This document shows positions 1-8,920 of a stretch of DNA of 64,000 nt, piece by piece (position 1 is the first letter of the stretch; each line of letters begins with the position of its first letter). The position numbers and the translations under genes were made by a program. The notes beneath the pieces were generated by a model. The model ran no database searches, had not been told where the DNA came from, and worked only from the letters and a program-made list of their open reading frames with translations. The stretch covers positions 4,802,692 to 4,866,691 of the forward strand of contig RPFO01000165.1 in the NCBI GenBank assembly GCA_009746045.1, in the 5' to 3' direction. The DNA comes from Mesostigma viride (Eukaryota > Streptophyta > Mesostigmatophyceae > Mesostigmatales > Mesostigmataceae).

Positions 1-2
1 AT

Positions 3-140
3 GATGGAGTACTCCGTTACAGGCTGCTGGTCGAGCAGGCGGAGAAGGAAAGCAATACCAGGAAGAGGAAGGCGACTAGTGACGCCAAGAAGCAGGCTGA
101 TGTGCGGGCGGCACTTAAGACAGGCGTGCAGACGTTGTAG
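3..140 (+). CDS. C-terminal end of an unidentified protein (partial)
   Basis: The third forward frame is open from the left edge of the window to a TAG at 138-140 and gives about 45 residues. They are rich in Lys, Arg, Glu and Ala and end in the residues VQTL. The segment is basic and probably helical, like the tail of a coiled-coil or nucleic-acid-binding protein. The start lies outside the window. It could be a host exon or part of the retroelement to its right, whose 5' end is not resolved. I do not recognise a family. Confidence 0.25.
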   Translation, partial: DGVLRYRLLVEQAEKESNTRKRKATSDAKKQADVRAALKTGVQTL

Positions 141-842
141 AAACCGACGCCTCTAACTGGGTGTCCCCTCATGCCAGCAACACCTCGGGGCGCGCTGCTG
201 GGGCGGCTGGGCCAAGCGGATCATCAAAGGGCCAATCCACCGACGGTAATTTGCCCGCACCTTATGGGCTCAGCAAAGAGCAGCTGGACGAGGAGCTGTG
301 CGAGGCATTCATTTGCGCCTTTCAATGCCATCGACGCCCTTCAATGTCATCGACACCTCGGGGCAATGTATAGTGCATGCATATCTTGAGTTCTACAAAT
401 TTATTATCCTTTCCAGTGAGTTGTGCATTGATACTGGTATTGATACTTAGTTGCATGTTGTCTCGATTTTGAAGAGAAACTATCAAGTTAGACCGTTAGA
501 AACTAAGCTTGTATTTAGGTAGTGGTGGCAATGCCAAATGTCATGCTATATATGTCATGTATAGGCAAAAGGTATGGAAAAGCACCAGCAGACTATGCTT
601 GGTTGCTCAGAATGTTGAAAACCCCTCAAAATCATGCCAAAAAAGGGGGTTTCAACGGTTAGCGTACGATCAGCGTATAATACATTATACACCGCGTATT
701 ATACATTATACACCTGGGGCCGCGTACGACGCGTATCGCGTATGACCCATCACTGCTGCCGACATACAATGTCTGGCGTCCCAATGCACCACCGGCTGAA
801 GGGCAGCCCACGGCACCCGAGCTGGTTACGGGGCCGGGGAGG
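141..842. other. Region with no clear gene, upstream of retroelement element 1
   Basis: There is a short frame at 161-373 with no recognisable domain. Around 670-712 an AT-rich motif (GTATAATACATTATACACC, with a variant copy) is repeated in tandem and is partly self-complementary. If element 1 has a 5' LTR or leader it should lie here. I found no stretch matching the sequence downstream of its coding region, so no 5' LTR can be called. Confidence 0.3.
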
Positions 843-2435
843 GTGGTGCCGGTGCTGGGGGATATCCCGTCGGATGGATACGACGAGGACGAAGACCTAG
901 TCGATCTTGAGCTGCCTGAGGACAGGGAGCAGCGAGAGGAGCTGCTCCGCCGGGAGGCAGAGCGCCTTCGGCAGGAGGCCCAGCTCCGCAGAGAGTTGGA
1001 GCAGCAGCGCGAGCTGGAGGCTCAGCGCGAGGCTCAGCTGCGGGCGGAGACTGAGATAGACAGGACAGCCCGGGTGCTCGCGGAGCGGCAGCAGGAGCGG
1101 GATTGCGTGGCCAGGGCAGGCCTGCGCGCGGGACCGACAGGTGCGCGCGAGGCGTCCCCCTACGTGTTTCGCAAGAAGAACGAGCTCTACACCTTTGCTC
1201 ACAGGCGCACAGCGCGCAACTTTCGGCGCATGGCAGGGGATGTGTTGCAGGAGACAGACTCCTCGGTCAAGATGCAGCCAGGAGCGAGGGGGGAGGAACT
1301 GGTTCTGATGGACCCGGCCATGGTCGAGGCCGAGCGACTGGCCAAGATCGAATACACCAGGCATTGCCAGCGGAAGGCAAAGCGGGCGATGGTGCGGTCC
1401 ATGGCTGAGAACAGTTTGGCTAGGGAGCGTGCAGCCAGGGAGGCGCAGCATCGGGAGCTGCGGCGACTTCGTGCGAAGGCGCACGATGCCACGGAGAAGA
1501 CCCGGCGTCATCAGGCGCGTTTGGACGCAGCCATGAAGAGGTCGGAGGCGGCACTGGCAGCGATGGTGGGCCCGGCGAGGAGGGAGCAGGAGGCCAGGCT
1601 GGCGAGGAAGAGCAGGCGGAACGCACGAGCCCTAGACAGGCGCATGCGTAAGGAGGAGAGGGCTCTCCGCCGGTATCAGGAGGCGGCTAGGACTTGGGCT
1701 CTGCAGGGCGAATTCGGAGACGCCATCCGTTTTGAGCGTGGTCTGGCGCCACATGAGCCGCTGCCCGAGGACGCGGTACTGGACTTCATGCGCACCCCAC
1801 AGCCAGCAAGAGCCCAGCGAGGAGCGGCTTTGTTAAACGCGCGTGAGCGTGTACGCGCTGGTGCAGACACACCCCATCCCCCACCCCCCACACCCAAAAC
1901 CACTTTGCAGACCGACACGGACTTGGAGCTGGACCGCATCGCTGCACTACTCCACCAGGAGCTGGACGCAGCGGAGGCCAACCCGACCAAGCGGGCGCGG
2001 GCAGCAGAGGCAGTAGAGCAACTGCTGAGGGCCGCCAAGCGGGTCCGCCAAGGAAAGTGGCAGGAGGGGTGTGGACCATCGTCTACGCCCCAGCGGTCGC
2101 ATCCAGAGGAGGATGGTGACGAGGGGAAGGACGGGGGAGCACCAGGGGGAGGGGCACCCGCAAGCACCGGGGGTATGGCGGGCGGCAGCAACGCTGGAGC
2201 GACAACCCAGCAGCAGCAGCAGCCACAGCATCAACAGCAGCAGCAGCAGCAGCGGCAGCACCAGCAACAGCAACCGCAGCAGCAGCAGCAGCAGCAGCAA
2301 CCTCAACCACAAGCGGCTGTCGCTGTACCACAGCGACCCAGGTTTGATGCATCCCGTAGGGAAGATAGGATTACCTTCCCAGGTCTAGCTGAGGGTTTGT
2401 GCAGGAGGATGCACTTGAGTTTCTTTTCAAGATAG
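843..2435 (+). CDS. Coiled-coil, polyglutamine protein upstream of Gag (element 1 ORF1)
   Basis: An open frame of 530 residues. Residues about 15-110 are a Glu/Arg/Gln/Leu-rich helix, with further charged helices to about residue 290, consistent with a long coiled coil. Residues about 455-490 are a polyglutamine tract encoded by CAG/CAA runs. The last 35 residues (from RPRFDASRR on) look like the start of a Gag capsid domain that continues in another frame from about 2399. The frame may therefore be an extended Gag N-terminus, or a separate upstream ORF fused by a frame change. Element 2 also has an extra frame before Gag. No enzymatic domain is visible, and the start codon could lie further downstream. 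Confidence 0.5.
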   Translation: MVPVLGDIPSDGYDEDEDLVDLELPEDREQREELLRREAERLRQEAQLRRELEQQRELEAQREAQLRAETEIDRTARVLAERQQERDCVARAGLRAGPTGAREASPYVFRKKNELYTFAHRRTARNFRRMAGDVLQETDSSVKMQPGARGEELVLMDPAMVEAERLAKIEYTRHCQRKAKRAMVRSMAENSLARERAAREAQHRELRRLRAKAHDATEKTRRHQARLDAAMKRSEAALAAMVGPARREQEARLARKSRRNARALDRRMRKEERALRRYQEAARTWALQGEFGDAIRFERGLAPHEPLPEDAVLDFMRTPQPARAQRGAALLNARERVRAGADTPHPPPPTPKTTLQTDTDLELDRIAALLHQELDAAEANPTKRARAAEAVEQLLRAAKRVRQGKWQEGCGPSSTPQRSHPEEDGDEGKDGGAPGGGAPASTGGMAGGSNAGATTQQQQQPQHQQQQQQQRQHQQQQPQQQQQQQQPQPQAAVAVPQRPRFDASRREDRITFPGLAEGLCRRMHLSFFSR

Positions 2436-2964
2436 AACATTCCTGGTCCCATGATAACATCCGTGATTGGTTTCCTGCTCTTAGGGTGTCTAACACGATC
2501 CACCAATCTGCACCTAGCATAAAACAAATGGTCAGATGTATGAGAGGAGGGCCAGCACACCTGGGGCAGAGGAGGTGCAAATCTTCACAGAATTCATAGC
2601 AGACCTAAAAGGGCTGTTGACCAAGGGGGAACACCTGCAGGCTCTCAAGGGGTTCAACTGGTTGGCCTCGTACAAAGTCAACAAGTCTGACTACGTACGT
2701 GACAACAAACAGTATGTCCTGTACATAGACAGGGACGAGGAGTTGAAGAAACTCAACTCTAAGTACCTGATCCATCAGTGGCTCACCAAAGCTGAGCTGG
2801 ACAAGAACACCAATGCAGTTCTGCTGGCTGGCCTTAAAGACAAGTGGGATGATTTTAGGGGGGCCATGTTGTTCATTCAGCAGAGCCTAGAACCCTTCTC
2901 AACTGTCAAGGAACCCAAGGTTAACAAGGTCCAAGGGGGGGGGTCAGGACGGTGCAGGTCCTAG
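2399..2964 (+). pseudogene. Gag capsid region of element 1 (two overlapping frames)
   Basis: Two frames, 2399-2599 and 2536-2964, carry a helical Gag-like polypeptide with segments such as FLFKIEHSWSH, QIFTEFIADL and KDKWDDFRGAML. In Copia elements Gag forms the virus-like particle that packages element RNA. The frame changes near 2540 and again inside a run of nine G at about 2935-2943, after which the sense continues in the frame at 2944-3418. A homopolymer break may be real decay or a sequencing error. Identification as Gag rests on position before a zinc knuckle and pol rather than on a named motif. Confidence 0.55.
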
Positions 2965-2986
2965 CAGGAAGAAGCTCATCAAGGAG

Positions 2987-3418
2987 GTGGTAGCTCAGGT
3001 CAAGGCGGTGTTCAAGGGTCCCCAGCAAGGTAAGAAGGCAGGGGGGTCATCCAAGCAGCAGGGGAAATCAGACAAGGGGGGAAAGGGGAACCCAGGCAGT
3101 AAGGCAGGGCCCTCCCAGGGGCCTAGTCAGAAAGGTAAGCCTCATGACTCCACCCTGTACTGCACCAGGTGCTCATGCAAGGGGCATGAGAGGGATGATT
3201 GCTGGAAGGGCAAACCCGAACTTGGATCTGATGTGGATGTGTGCCCAGGTTGCTGGGAGCCCCGCCACCCGTTACCTGCAGGGGGACGCTGCAACAAGCC
3301 CAGGAAGGGAGCCTCGACGGGGCGCCCCACAAACAAGCCAGCACTCAGGACGACTGTAAGTCTCCTGTACCCTGGTTTCTTAATGGCCGTGTACCTCTAT
3401 TTGCTCTGTGTTGCCTGA
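2987..3418 (+). CDS. Gag nucleocapsid segment with CCHC zinc knuckle (element 1)
   Basis: The frame carries a Lys/Gly/Gln-rich basic stretch followed by CTRCSCKGHERDDC, an exact CX2CX4HX4C zinc knuckle, near residues 58-71. Such knuckles bind element RNA in the nucleocapsid part of Gag. The sense continues upstream in the same frame to about 2942, so the listed start is only the first possible initiator in the open stretch. The frame ends at 3418 and overlaps the integrase frame by about ten bases in a different phase. This may be a frameshift site or a mutation. Confidence 0.6.
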   Translation: MVAQVKAVFKGPQQGKKAGGSSKQQGKSDKGGKGNPGSKAGPSQGPSQKGKPHDSTLYCTRCSCKGHERDDCWKGKPELGSDVDVCPGCWEPRHPLPAGGRCNKPRKGASTGRPTNKPALRTTVSLLYPGFLMAVYLYLLCVA

Positions 3419-4373
3419 CAGTGAGGAAGTGGATTGGGACCTGGCTTATGACATGACGTTAGCACAGGTGGCCCAAGATCCCACTATAGCCTCCTTAGAT
3501 GCAGCAGCAGATAAGGTTATATCCTATGCCAGGTTAGCCCAACAGCTACACAAGGCAATGGGGCATGAGGCAGTGGCAGAAAGGCTGGCCAATAAAATTG
3601 ATGGCCGTGACCTGGAACAGATGTGCAGGCATGTCAGGAAGCACTGTGAAGCGTGCCAACTGCATGCACCTAAACCCAAGAGATGGCATGTGGCCACCCC
3701 ACCACTGGCTAGAGGAAAGCTAGTAGGGGATGTGATACACCTGGTGAAGGACACGGTGTATTACTTGGTCCTAAAAGATGCCTGGTCTAGGTTTGTGGTG
3801 ATAGAACCCTTGCCAGGCATGGCCAATGAACAACTGCACAGAGCCCTGCTGATTGCACTAGCACGGTATCATCCTCAGGAAAAATTAATGCTGGATCAGC
3901 AGTTCACGTGGATACAAGATTATCCTGATCTGCCCAAGATAGACATTGCTGGGGCTCAAGATCATGAACGCCAGGGGATGATTGAACGTACCATGCGTGC
4001 TATCAGGGACCTCATAAAGAAAAATGAGTCCAGGACAGCAGAGTCTGGGAGCTATGCTGATAGGACAGCGTGGGCAGCTGAGGTGTGCAGAACTCTGAAC
4101 ACCAAGCCCCTCATGTCTTCTCCTTTTGGTGAAATCACATCAATTGGCCTGCAATCAGGTAGCTACTCTCAGGAGGTACTAGACCACTACAACACGCAAA
4201 GGCAACACTTGGCCAAGTTGCTGGCAAAAAAGGATAAAAGTAATGCCAGGCCTGTGTTTGAAGTGGGGGATCAGGTACTCTACTATAGGGAGGGGAAGGG
4301 AACAAAGCCCACTCTGGTAGATGGCATGGTCCAGCTGAAATCATCAGGTTGTCAGAAACAGGTGACACGGTGA
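3408..4373 (+). CDS. Integrase domain of element 1 (DD29E)
   Basis: The N-terminal zinc domain is LHKAMGH (HX4H) followed by CEAC (CX2C). The core has an Asp in GDVIHLVKD, an Asp in LMLDQQF and a Glu in QGMIERTM. Exactly 29 residues lie between the second Asp and the Glu, against about 35 in most LTR-element integrases. A basic SH3-like end (VGDQVLYYREG) follows. The enzyme would insert element cDNA into the host genome. The frame breaks at about 4345, and the C-terminal domain continues in the next frame. No protease motif occurs between the upstream zinc knuckle and this domain. Confidence 0.75.
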   Translation: MLPDSEEVDWDLAYDMTLAQVAQDPTIASLDAAADKVISYARLAQQLHKAMGHEAVAERLANKIDGRDLEQMCRHVRKHCEACQLHAPKPKRWHVATPPLARGKLVGDVIHLVKDTVYYLVLKDAWSRFVVIEPLPGMANEQLHRALLIALARYHPQEKLMLDQQFTWIQDYPDLPKIDIAGAQDHERQGMIERTMRAIRDLIKKNESRTAESGSYADRTAWAAEVCRTLNTKPLMSSPFGEITSIGLQSGSYSQEVLDHYNTQRQHLAKLLAKKDKSNARPVFEVGDQVLYYREGKGTKPTLVDGMVQLKSSGCQKQVTR

Positions 4374-6517
4374 CTATTCAGCATCACAGAGAGCGAATGG
4401 TTGGCAAGCATAGACTGAAGCTTTATTACCCTCCTTTGGCAGACGTGTCAGGGGTAGAATTCTTGGACATGGATTCAGAGCCTCAGTCTGGTGGGTTGGT
4501 CTCACCCAGTGAATTGGCTAGGGACATAGCTGATGCAAGCAACACAACCATAGACGCTCCTGTGTTCCTCAGTGGTGCAGCCCCACCACAGCCCACTGGT
4601 CCAACTGGGCAGGAGGAACGTGCACTGGATGAGCAGCAGGTCGCTCCTCCCTCATCTCAGGAACAGCCACGCGAAGCAGCAGATCCTGTTGTCCCCAGGA
4701 ATAAATTTGCTGAGGCTCTAAAAGCTCTACATAGAGCACACACTGCCAAGGCACAAATGGCAGCAGGTGCAGCACAAGTCAATGCTGTGGGTGAATCTAA
4801 CCAGGATCCCAGTATTCTGGCAGTAGACACACAGGCACAGGTGAGCATCATCAGTGCACAAGCTGTATCTGGCCTAAGTCTGCAACGCTCGCCCTGGGCT
4901 AGAGTGTCAGATTTTTCAGGCAAAACAAAAATGGCAGTCAAAGGCCAAGTGCTAATTCCCATTCTGGGTGTGCCCACTCCCTTCCAGGTAGTAGAGGGCT
5001 ACAAGGGGAATGCACTGCTGGGGGAACCATTTGTCTCATACCCTGGAGTAGTCATCTCAGCTGGGAGGTTGAGCGTGACTGGGGTGGGGCAGGTCACCCT
5101 GGACCATTTCAAAATTCCTTTAACACAGATCAGTGATGGCCTGGAAGCAGCCATCAATGCTGTCAACATAAAATACCTCCCAGGTCAGGAACCCTGTGTT
5201 GATTCCCTCATTCATTCTCAGAAGCTACACCCCTCTGCGTTTGGGCTTGGTAGATGGGACATTGCGTCCATGTCTCCCTTGTCCTATGATGATGTGGTCA
5301 AAGACTGTCAAACGCAGATTGGTTTTCTGAAATGGATGGAAGCCTTTAACAGGGCTAGAGAGGAATGGGTTTGTCCTGATCCACGTAGTAAGTCCCAGGT
5401 ACCACCTGTAACACCGATTGAGGCACTGCCACAAGGGGCCAGAAAGCTCAGACTGAAGTTTGTCTGCAAGCATAAACCCCAGGCAGATGGGACACCTCCC
5501 ATTTTTCATGCCAGACCTTGTGTCACGGAGTTCAGGGGCTCCACTGAGCTAACAGAGGCTGAACTGTATACCCCTGGTATTCAGCAGACGTCTCTTAAGG
5601 TCCTGTTGGCCACTTTCCTTCACCATCTGAATGCTGGTAAGGACTACGTGTGTAAAGCCACTGACATTAAGCGTGCCTTCCTTAAAGGCAACCCTGACAT
5701 AGCCCAAAAGGTGTGGAGGGGTCAAGTCTATGTGGTAAACACTCCCAAAGTCTGGTCTGGGGACATCAAGGAACCTCATCTAAGGCCTAACTTGGGGGTA
5801 GAAGGGCTTCAGTCAGCACCTAAAATTTTTAGGCTGTCTGCCCAAGAGGTCTTCCTGAAGCTGGGGGCCCAGTATGATGATATTGACCCTTGTTTCTTCA
5901 CCATCCCTCATCCTGCTGGTATGATGATGTTTGTGTGGCATGGGGATGATCAGCTCATTACTGGTCCCAGGGCAGCTGTGGAGGATTTCATTGCTCAAGT
6001 GTCTGCTAGCTTTGAATTAGGCAAGCAGCTGGAGCTGGGGAAAGATCCTGTCAAGTTCTGTGGCATCATTCTGAACCTGTTTAAGGAGCAGAAGGAGTGG
6101 GTGTGTTCTCTCAAAGCATCCCCTGAGTATGTCATGTCTTGCAAAGATGTTCTTCCCTCTGACATCACTCCTGATCTCTGTCCCACTATTAGGGGTAAGC
6201 TAGGTTGGCTGTGTGCCACTTGTGCTCCTCATCTGGCAGTGGTCAGCAGAGTGGATGATGATGTCCTCATGGAGGTAGGGTCTAGGGCTATTAAACAGGT
6301 GTTGCATGATGGCCCTCCCCTTATTCTTCATGCCTTGGATCTGTTCCAACCCATCCACATCACATGCATGATGGACAGTTCCATGGAGTCACGGGTAGTC
6401 ACTAAGGTACAAGCCAGAGAGGCAGGCTCTTTATGTTGTCTAACCCCACTGGCAAGCAATCTTTGGTTTCCTGGTTCAGCAGACTCCACAAGCGCAAGGC
6501 AGTCAGCAGCAATGTAG
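4349..6517 (+). CDS. Aspartic protease plus Copia-type reverse transcriptase (element 1)
   Basis: The first 35 residues complete the integrase C-terminal domain. A retropepsin-like domain follows, with AVDTQAQVSII (Asp at about residue 160; Gln where DTG has Gly), a conserved VSDFSGKT strand and ALLGEPF as the second signature. RT then follows, with KLRLKFVCKHK, the catalytic Asp in TDIKRAFLKGN and HGDDQLI as the polymerase motif. RNase H begins at MMDSSMESR. The frame is lost near 6430, and RNase H continues in the frame 6433-6852. Protease would cut Gag-Pol and RT would copy element RNA. The order IN-PR-RT is unusual and is shared with element 2. Confidence 0.75.
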   Translation: MSETGDTVTIQHHRERMVGKHRLKLYYPPLADVSGVEFLDMDSEPQSGGLVSPSELARDIADASNTTIDAPVFLSGAAPPQPTGPTGQEERALDEQQVAPPSSQEQPREAADPVVPRNKFAEALKALHRAHTAKAQMAAGAAQVNAVGESNQDPSILAVDTQAQVSIISAQAVSGLSLQRSPWARVSDFSGKTKMAVKGQVLIPILGVPTPFQVVEGYKGNALLGEPFVSYPGVVISAGRLSVTGVGQVTLDHFKIPLTQISDGLEAAINAVNIKYLPGQEPCVDSLIHSQKLHPSAFGLGRWDIASMSPLSYDDVVKDCQTQIGFLKWMEAFNRAREEWVCPDPRSKSQVPPVTPIEALPQGARKLRLKFVCKHKPQADGTPPIFHARPCVTEFRGSTELTEAELYTPGIQQTSLKVLLATFLHHLNAGKDYVCKATDIKRAFLKGNPDIAQKVWRGQVYVVNTPKVWSGDIKEPHLRPNLGVEGLQSAPKIFRLSAQEVFLKLGAQYDDIDPCFFTIPHPAGMMMFVWHGDDQLITGPRAAVEDFIAQVSASFELGKQLELGKDPVKFCGIILNLFKEQKEWVCSLKASPEYVMSCKDVLPSDITPDLCPTIRGKLGWLCATCAPHLAVVSRVDDDVLMEVGSRAIKQVLHDGPPLILHALDLFQPIHITCMMDSSMESRVVTKVQAREAGSLCCLTPLASNLWFPGSADSTSARQSAAM

Positions 6518-6852
6518 CTGAATGCCGTGCTGTGGTCTCAGCTGTGTTGCATGCCAGGTACTTGAACCATCTGCTGGTGTGGTTGCAGCATCAGGCTGGT
6601 AGTTATGCTGGTGTCAAATCCCATCTGCTGACTGACAGTCAATCCCTTCTCTCTTTCCTGGACAACCCCTTGGCTGTGCACACCGATTTGGACTGGATTG
6701 TCCTCAAGCAGGAGTGTACCTATCTGGAGTCCAAGACTCACATCCGAGACCCTGACAATGCAGCAGATGCACTCACAAAAGTGCCACAGGCTGCAGGGCC
6801 TCAGTACAGAGTCCTATACACGCTGATGAACCCATATAACGGCAGAGGGTGA
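6433..6852 (+). pseudogene. RNase H domain end of element 1 pol (frameshifted)
   Basis: This frame continues the RNase H domain begun at the end of the previous frame. It contains VSWFSRLHKRKAVSSNVAECRAVV, the Copia 'SW.S..Q..v..SS.EAE' region in variant form, then LLTDSQSLL and DPDNAADALTKVP, the Copia 'ADaLTK' motif. It ends the pol gene with a TGA at 6850-6852. RNase H would remove the RNA strand during reverse transcription. The frame change near 6430 probably inactivates this copy. Confidence 0.6.
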
Positions 6853-7206
6853 AGTGCCTCAGCCTAGGGCTATTAGCACCAGATAGGAGGGTGGTCATGG
6901 GGTGGCAGGGTCTGAAGTGTCCCACCCGTAAGACTCTCTTTGCGTCATTAAAGATTGAGGTCAGAAGGGTCCTCCTTTATTGATGGCTTGTTCTTTGTCA
7001 ATAAAACGTGTGGTCATATTTTTCTGACAATGGTTTTCCCAACACAGGCACCCAACCAGTGGGGATGTTGTATCCAACACGGAGGAGCTATGGGCGCTTT
7101 TATAAATGCATCTCTTTCAGTGTCCTGGTTGTCCCTGTGGGGAACCTTGCTTCAGTAGTGGTTGGCATATGAGTGGGTTGTGGGAAGAGTCTTCCCCTCA
7201 CTCCCC

Positions 7207-7640
7207 AAAGAAAAGTAATAATGGGAGTTATTCTAGGGCTTCAGGCCTAGACTATCAGTACACGTGGCGTTGTCCCCGTCTCCCAAGTGGGATACGGACA
7301 TGGACGGTAGTGTAGTACACTGGACATATCTCTACTAGGATTTAGATCCGCACGTGCCATGTTGGGCACGTGGGTGCTAGATATTAGCACTGAGATATGT
7401 AGGGCACACGCACGTGGGTATTCACGTGGTAGGGTTTATGAGCTGTGATGCAGACCACAAGGTGGTTGCAGTGCTAGTCCTGTACGGAGGTCCTAGGGGA
7501 GGTCCAGGACCGTCCACGTAGTGCTGTTAGGCAGTCGTTGCCTGCGGGCATCGTATCAGTCCTAGCTGGAGTAGATCTAGCTGGACGGAGCCAGCACCTC
7601 ATTGGTTAGCACTAGTGCAGGATAGCTAGGTTACCCTAAC
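7207..7640 (+). other. Candidate polypurine tract and 3' LTR remnant of element 1
   Basis: The purine-rich stretch AAAGAAAAGTAATAATGGG (7207-7225) is followed directly by AGTTATTC. Element 2 shows the same layout, with a purine tract followed by AGTTAAC at its LTR start. The next 400 bases contain four CACGTG-type boxes (near 7351, 7366, 7401 and 7418), plausible for an LTR promoter. The right end would lie near the LINE boundary at about 7640. No second LTR copy was seen, so this is an inference from position and from similarity to element 2. 6853-7206 holds nothing else recognisable. Confidence 0.3.
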
Positions 7641-8337
7641 CTACGTGCCCATGCAATCCAGCTTGGCAAGCTTGCATGGATTGATATTATGCCAGTCATT
7701 GCATAATCCAACACACGTTCGCATCCATTGCACGAGTGCCATAACTAACACCACATCATTTCGCACCGTCCAGATTGTATATAACATGCATGTGCGGAGC
7801 CATATCCACGCTTGTTGTGCAAAGGTGAGCTCAAGGCCAGGGGTGCCAGTGATGCCAAAGATAATTGAGCGGGTAGACACCGGTATGATAGGCTCAGACG
7901 TCCAGGCTGCCCATAAACCAATCAACCAGGTCCAAACTCCCTGGAGGTTACACCATAACTGAGAATCGGTGTTCCACCGTTTCATTGGGGTTGGTACATA
8001 AACATGTGGCAGGGTGTTGAAATCGCCGGTGGAGGATCTCCCCGACCCCGATGGATCGGTGCATCAAGAGGTGCTGTACGTCGGTCGCGCGGCGATCGAT
8101 CAGCGGGTGGTCAGCGGCGAGGGTGATGTTGCGGACCCAGGTGTGGCCAGGCCACTCAGTAGCGCCCCAGCGTGTCCGTCCGAGGTGGAATTGATGGTTT
8201 TTATGCAAGAGCATTGTGTAGCCCCACTCTGCCGTGTACTCGTAAAGGCCTTTTACAATTCTGCTGTCACCCTGATTTAGCACCCAACCAAATTCCACTG
8301 GATCCAATGACAACATGTCCAGGCGGGTTGATCCCAC
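7641..8337 (-). pseudogene. LINE ORF2 C-terminal region with zf-RVT-like cluster
   Basis: Two overlapping frames are used, 7948-8337 and 7641-7985. The first has LGRTRWGATEWPGH and HRRFQHPATCLCTNPNETVEHRFS. The C-x-C...ET.EH pattern matches the zinc-binding zf-RVT region at the end of plant L1 ORF2 proteins. The second is Trp-rich (QQAWIWLRTCMLYTIWTVRND), matching the usual 'a..Wllwk.RN' tail. A frame change separates them. Confidence 0.55.
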
Positions 8338-8398
8338 ATGTAGCCAAATAATAGCATCGTCGGGAAGGTTGGGGTTGGGTTGGTATACACATGATTGT

Positions 8399-8920
8399 TC
8401 AAGGGACCAAGGTACAACCCGAATCCGGTGGCATATATAGCTGGGTGGGGAGGAACACAGCTGCAGTTGTAAGTTGAGCCAGACAGCCGTTATGGCCGCT
8501 CAGCGGCGCCAGTAGTTGAACGTGCAGGGTTCCAGGGGGGGGTTCTGCGATCACCTTCCCCGAGCATATTGCGGTCGTGCTGTATGGACAAAAGCAGCAC
8601 CATTCACCAGCTTTATAGGGGGCACGGGGAGAAGTCATGAGTGTGTGCCACCGGGGGGGTATGGCTTGTACTAGCGCGGCCCAGGCAGCATAAGTAGGCA
8701 TATTGGGGACCCAGGCAGCCAATTCGTTATATGTTAAGAGGCGGTAGCAGTCACCGTGGAGAATATACAGGTGGAGAATAGTGGTTACAGGGTGGGGGGA
8801 TGTTATGAAGCCTTCATAGTGGTTAGGGCCACTTAAGCATCCAAAGGGGCGATTAAGGGGGTTTAGGTATGGTAGTATATCATTAAGGGGACGTGGCGCG
8901 CCGAATATTTTCCGCGCCAA
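8399..8920 (-). pseudogene. LINE ORF2 C-terminal region, part 1
   Basis: 173 codons open from a TTG. I see no catalytic motif. The fragment lies in the same orientation and correct relative order between the RT thumb and the zf-RVT-like segment of the same LINE, and its Trp/Pro/Tyr-rich composition suits that region of plant L1 ORF2. Identification rests on position. Confidence 0.4.

Larger units (their letters stand above)
843..6852 (+). mobile_element. Copia-like retroelement 1 (decayed; Gag-IN-PR-RT-RH order)
   Basis: This is a run of overlapping frames on one strand. It encodes a coiled-coil/polyQ protein, Gag with a CCHC knuckle, integrase, an aspartic protease, reverse transcriptase and RNase H. 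The RNase H and RT match the Ty1/Copia type (DIKRAF in RT; SWFSRLHKR and ADALTK in RNase H). Protease sits after integrase, unlike standard Copia. At least four frame changes (about 2400-2540, 2940, 3400, 4345 and 6430) suggest decay. A purine-rich stretch at 7207-7225 is followed by AGTTATTC, which resembles the 3' LTR start of element 2. No matching 5' LTR was found. Confidence 0.8.

Noticed and set aside
1-842. 5' LTR of element 1
   Set aside because: No stretch matches the candidate 3' LTR at 7226-7640 by eye.
3355-3421. A 67-bp spliceable intron joining Gag to integrase in element 1
   Set aside because: GTAAGT and CAG sites are present, but joining them in the Gag frame gives an immediate TGA.
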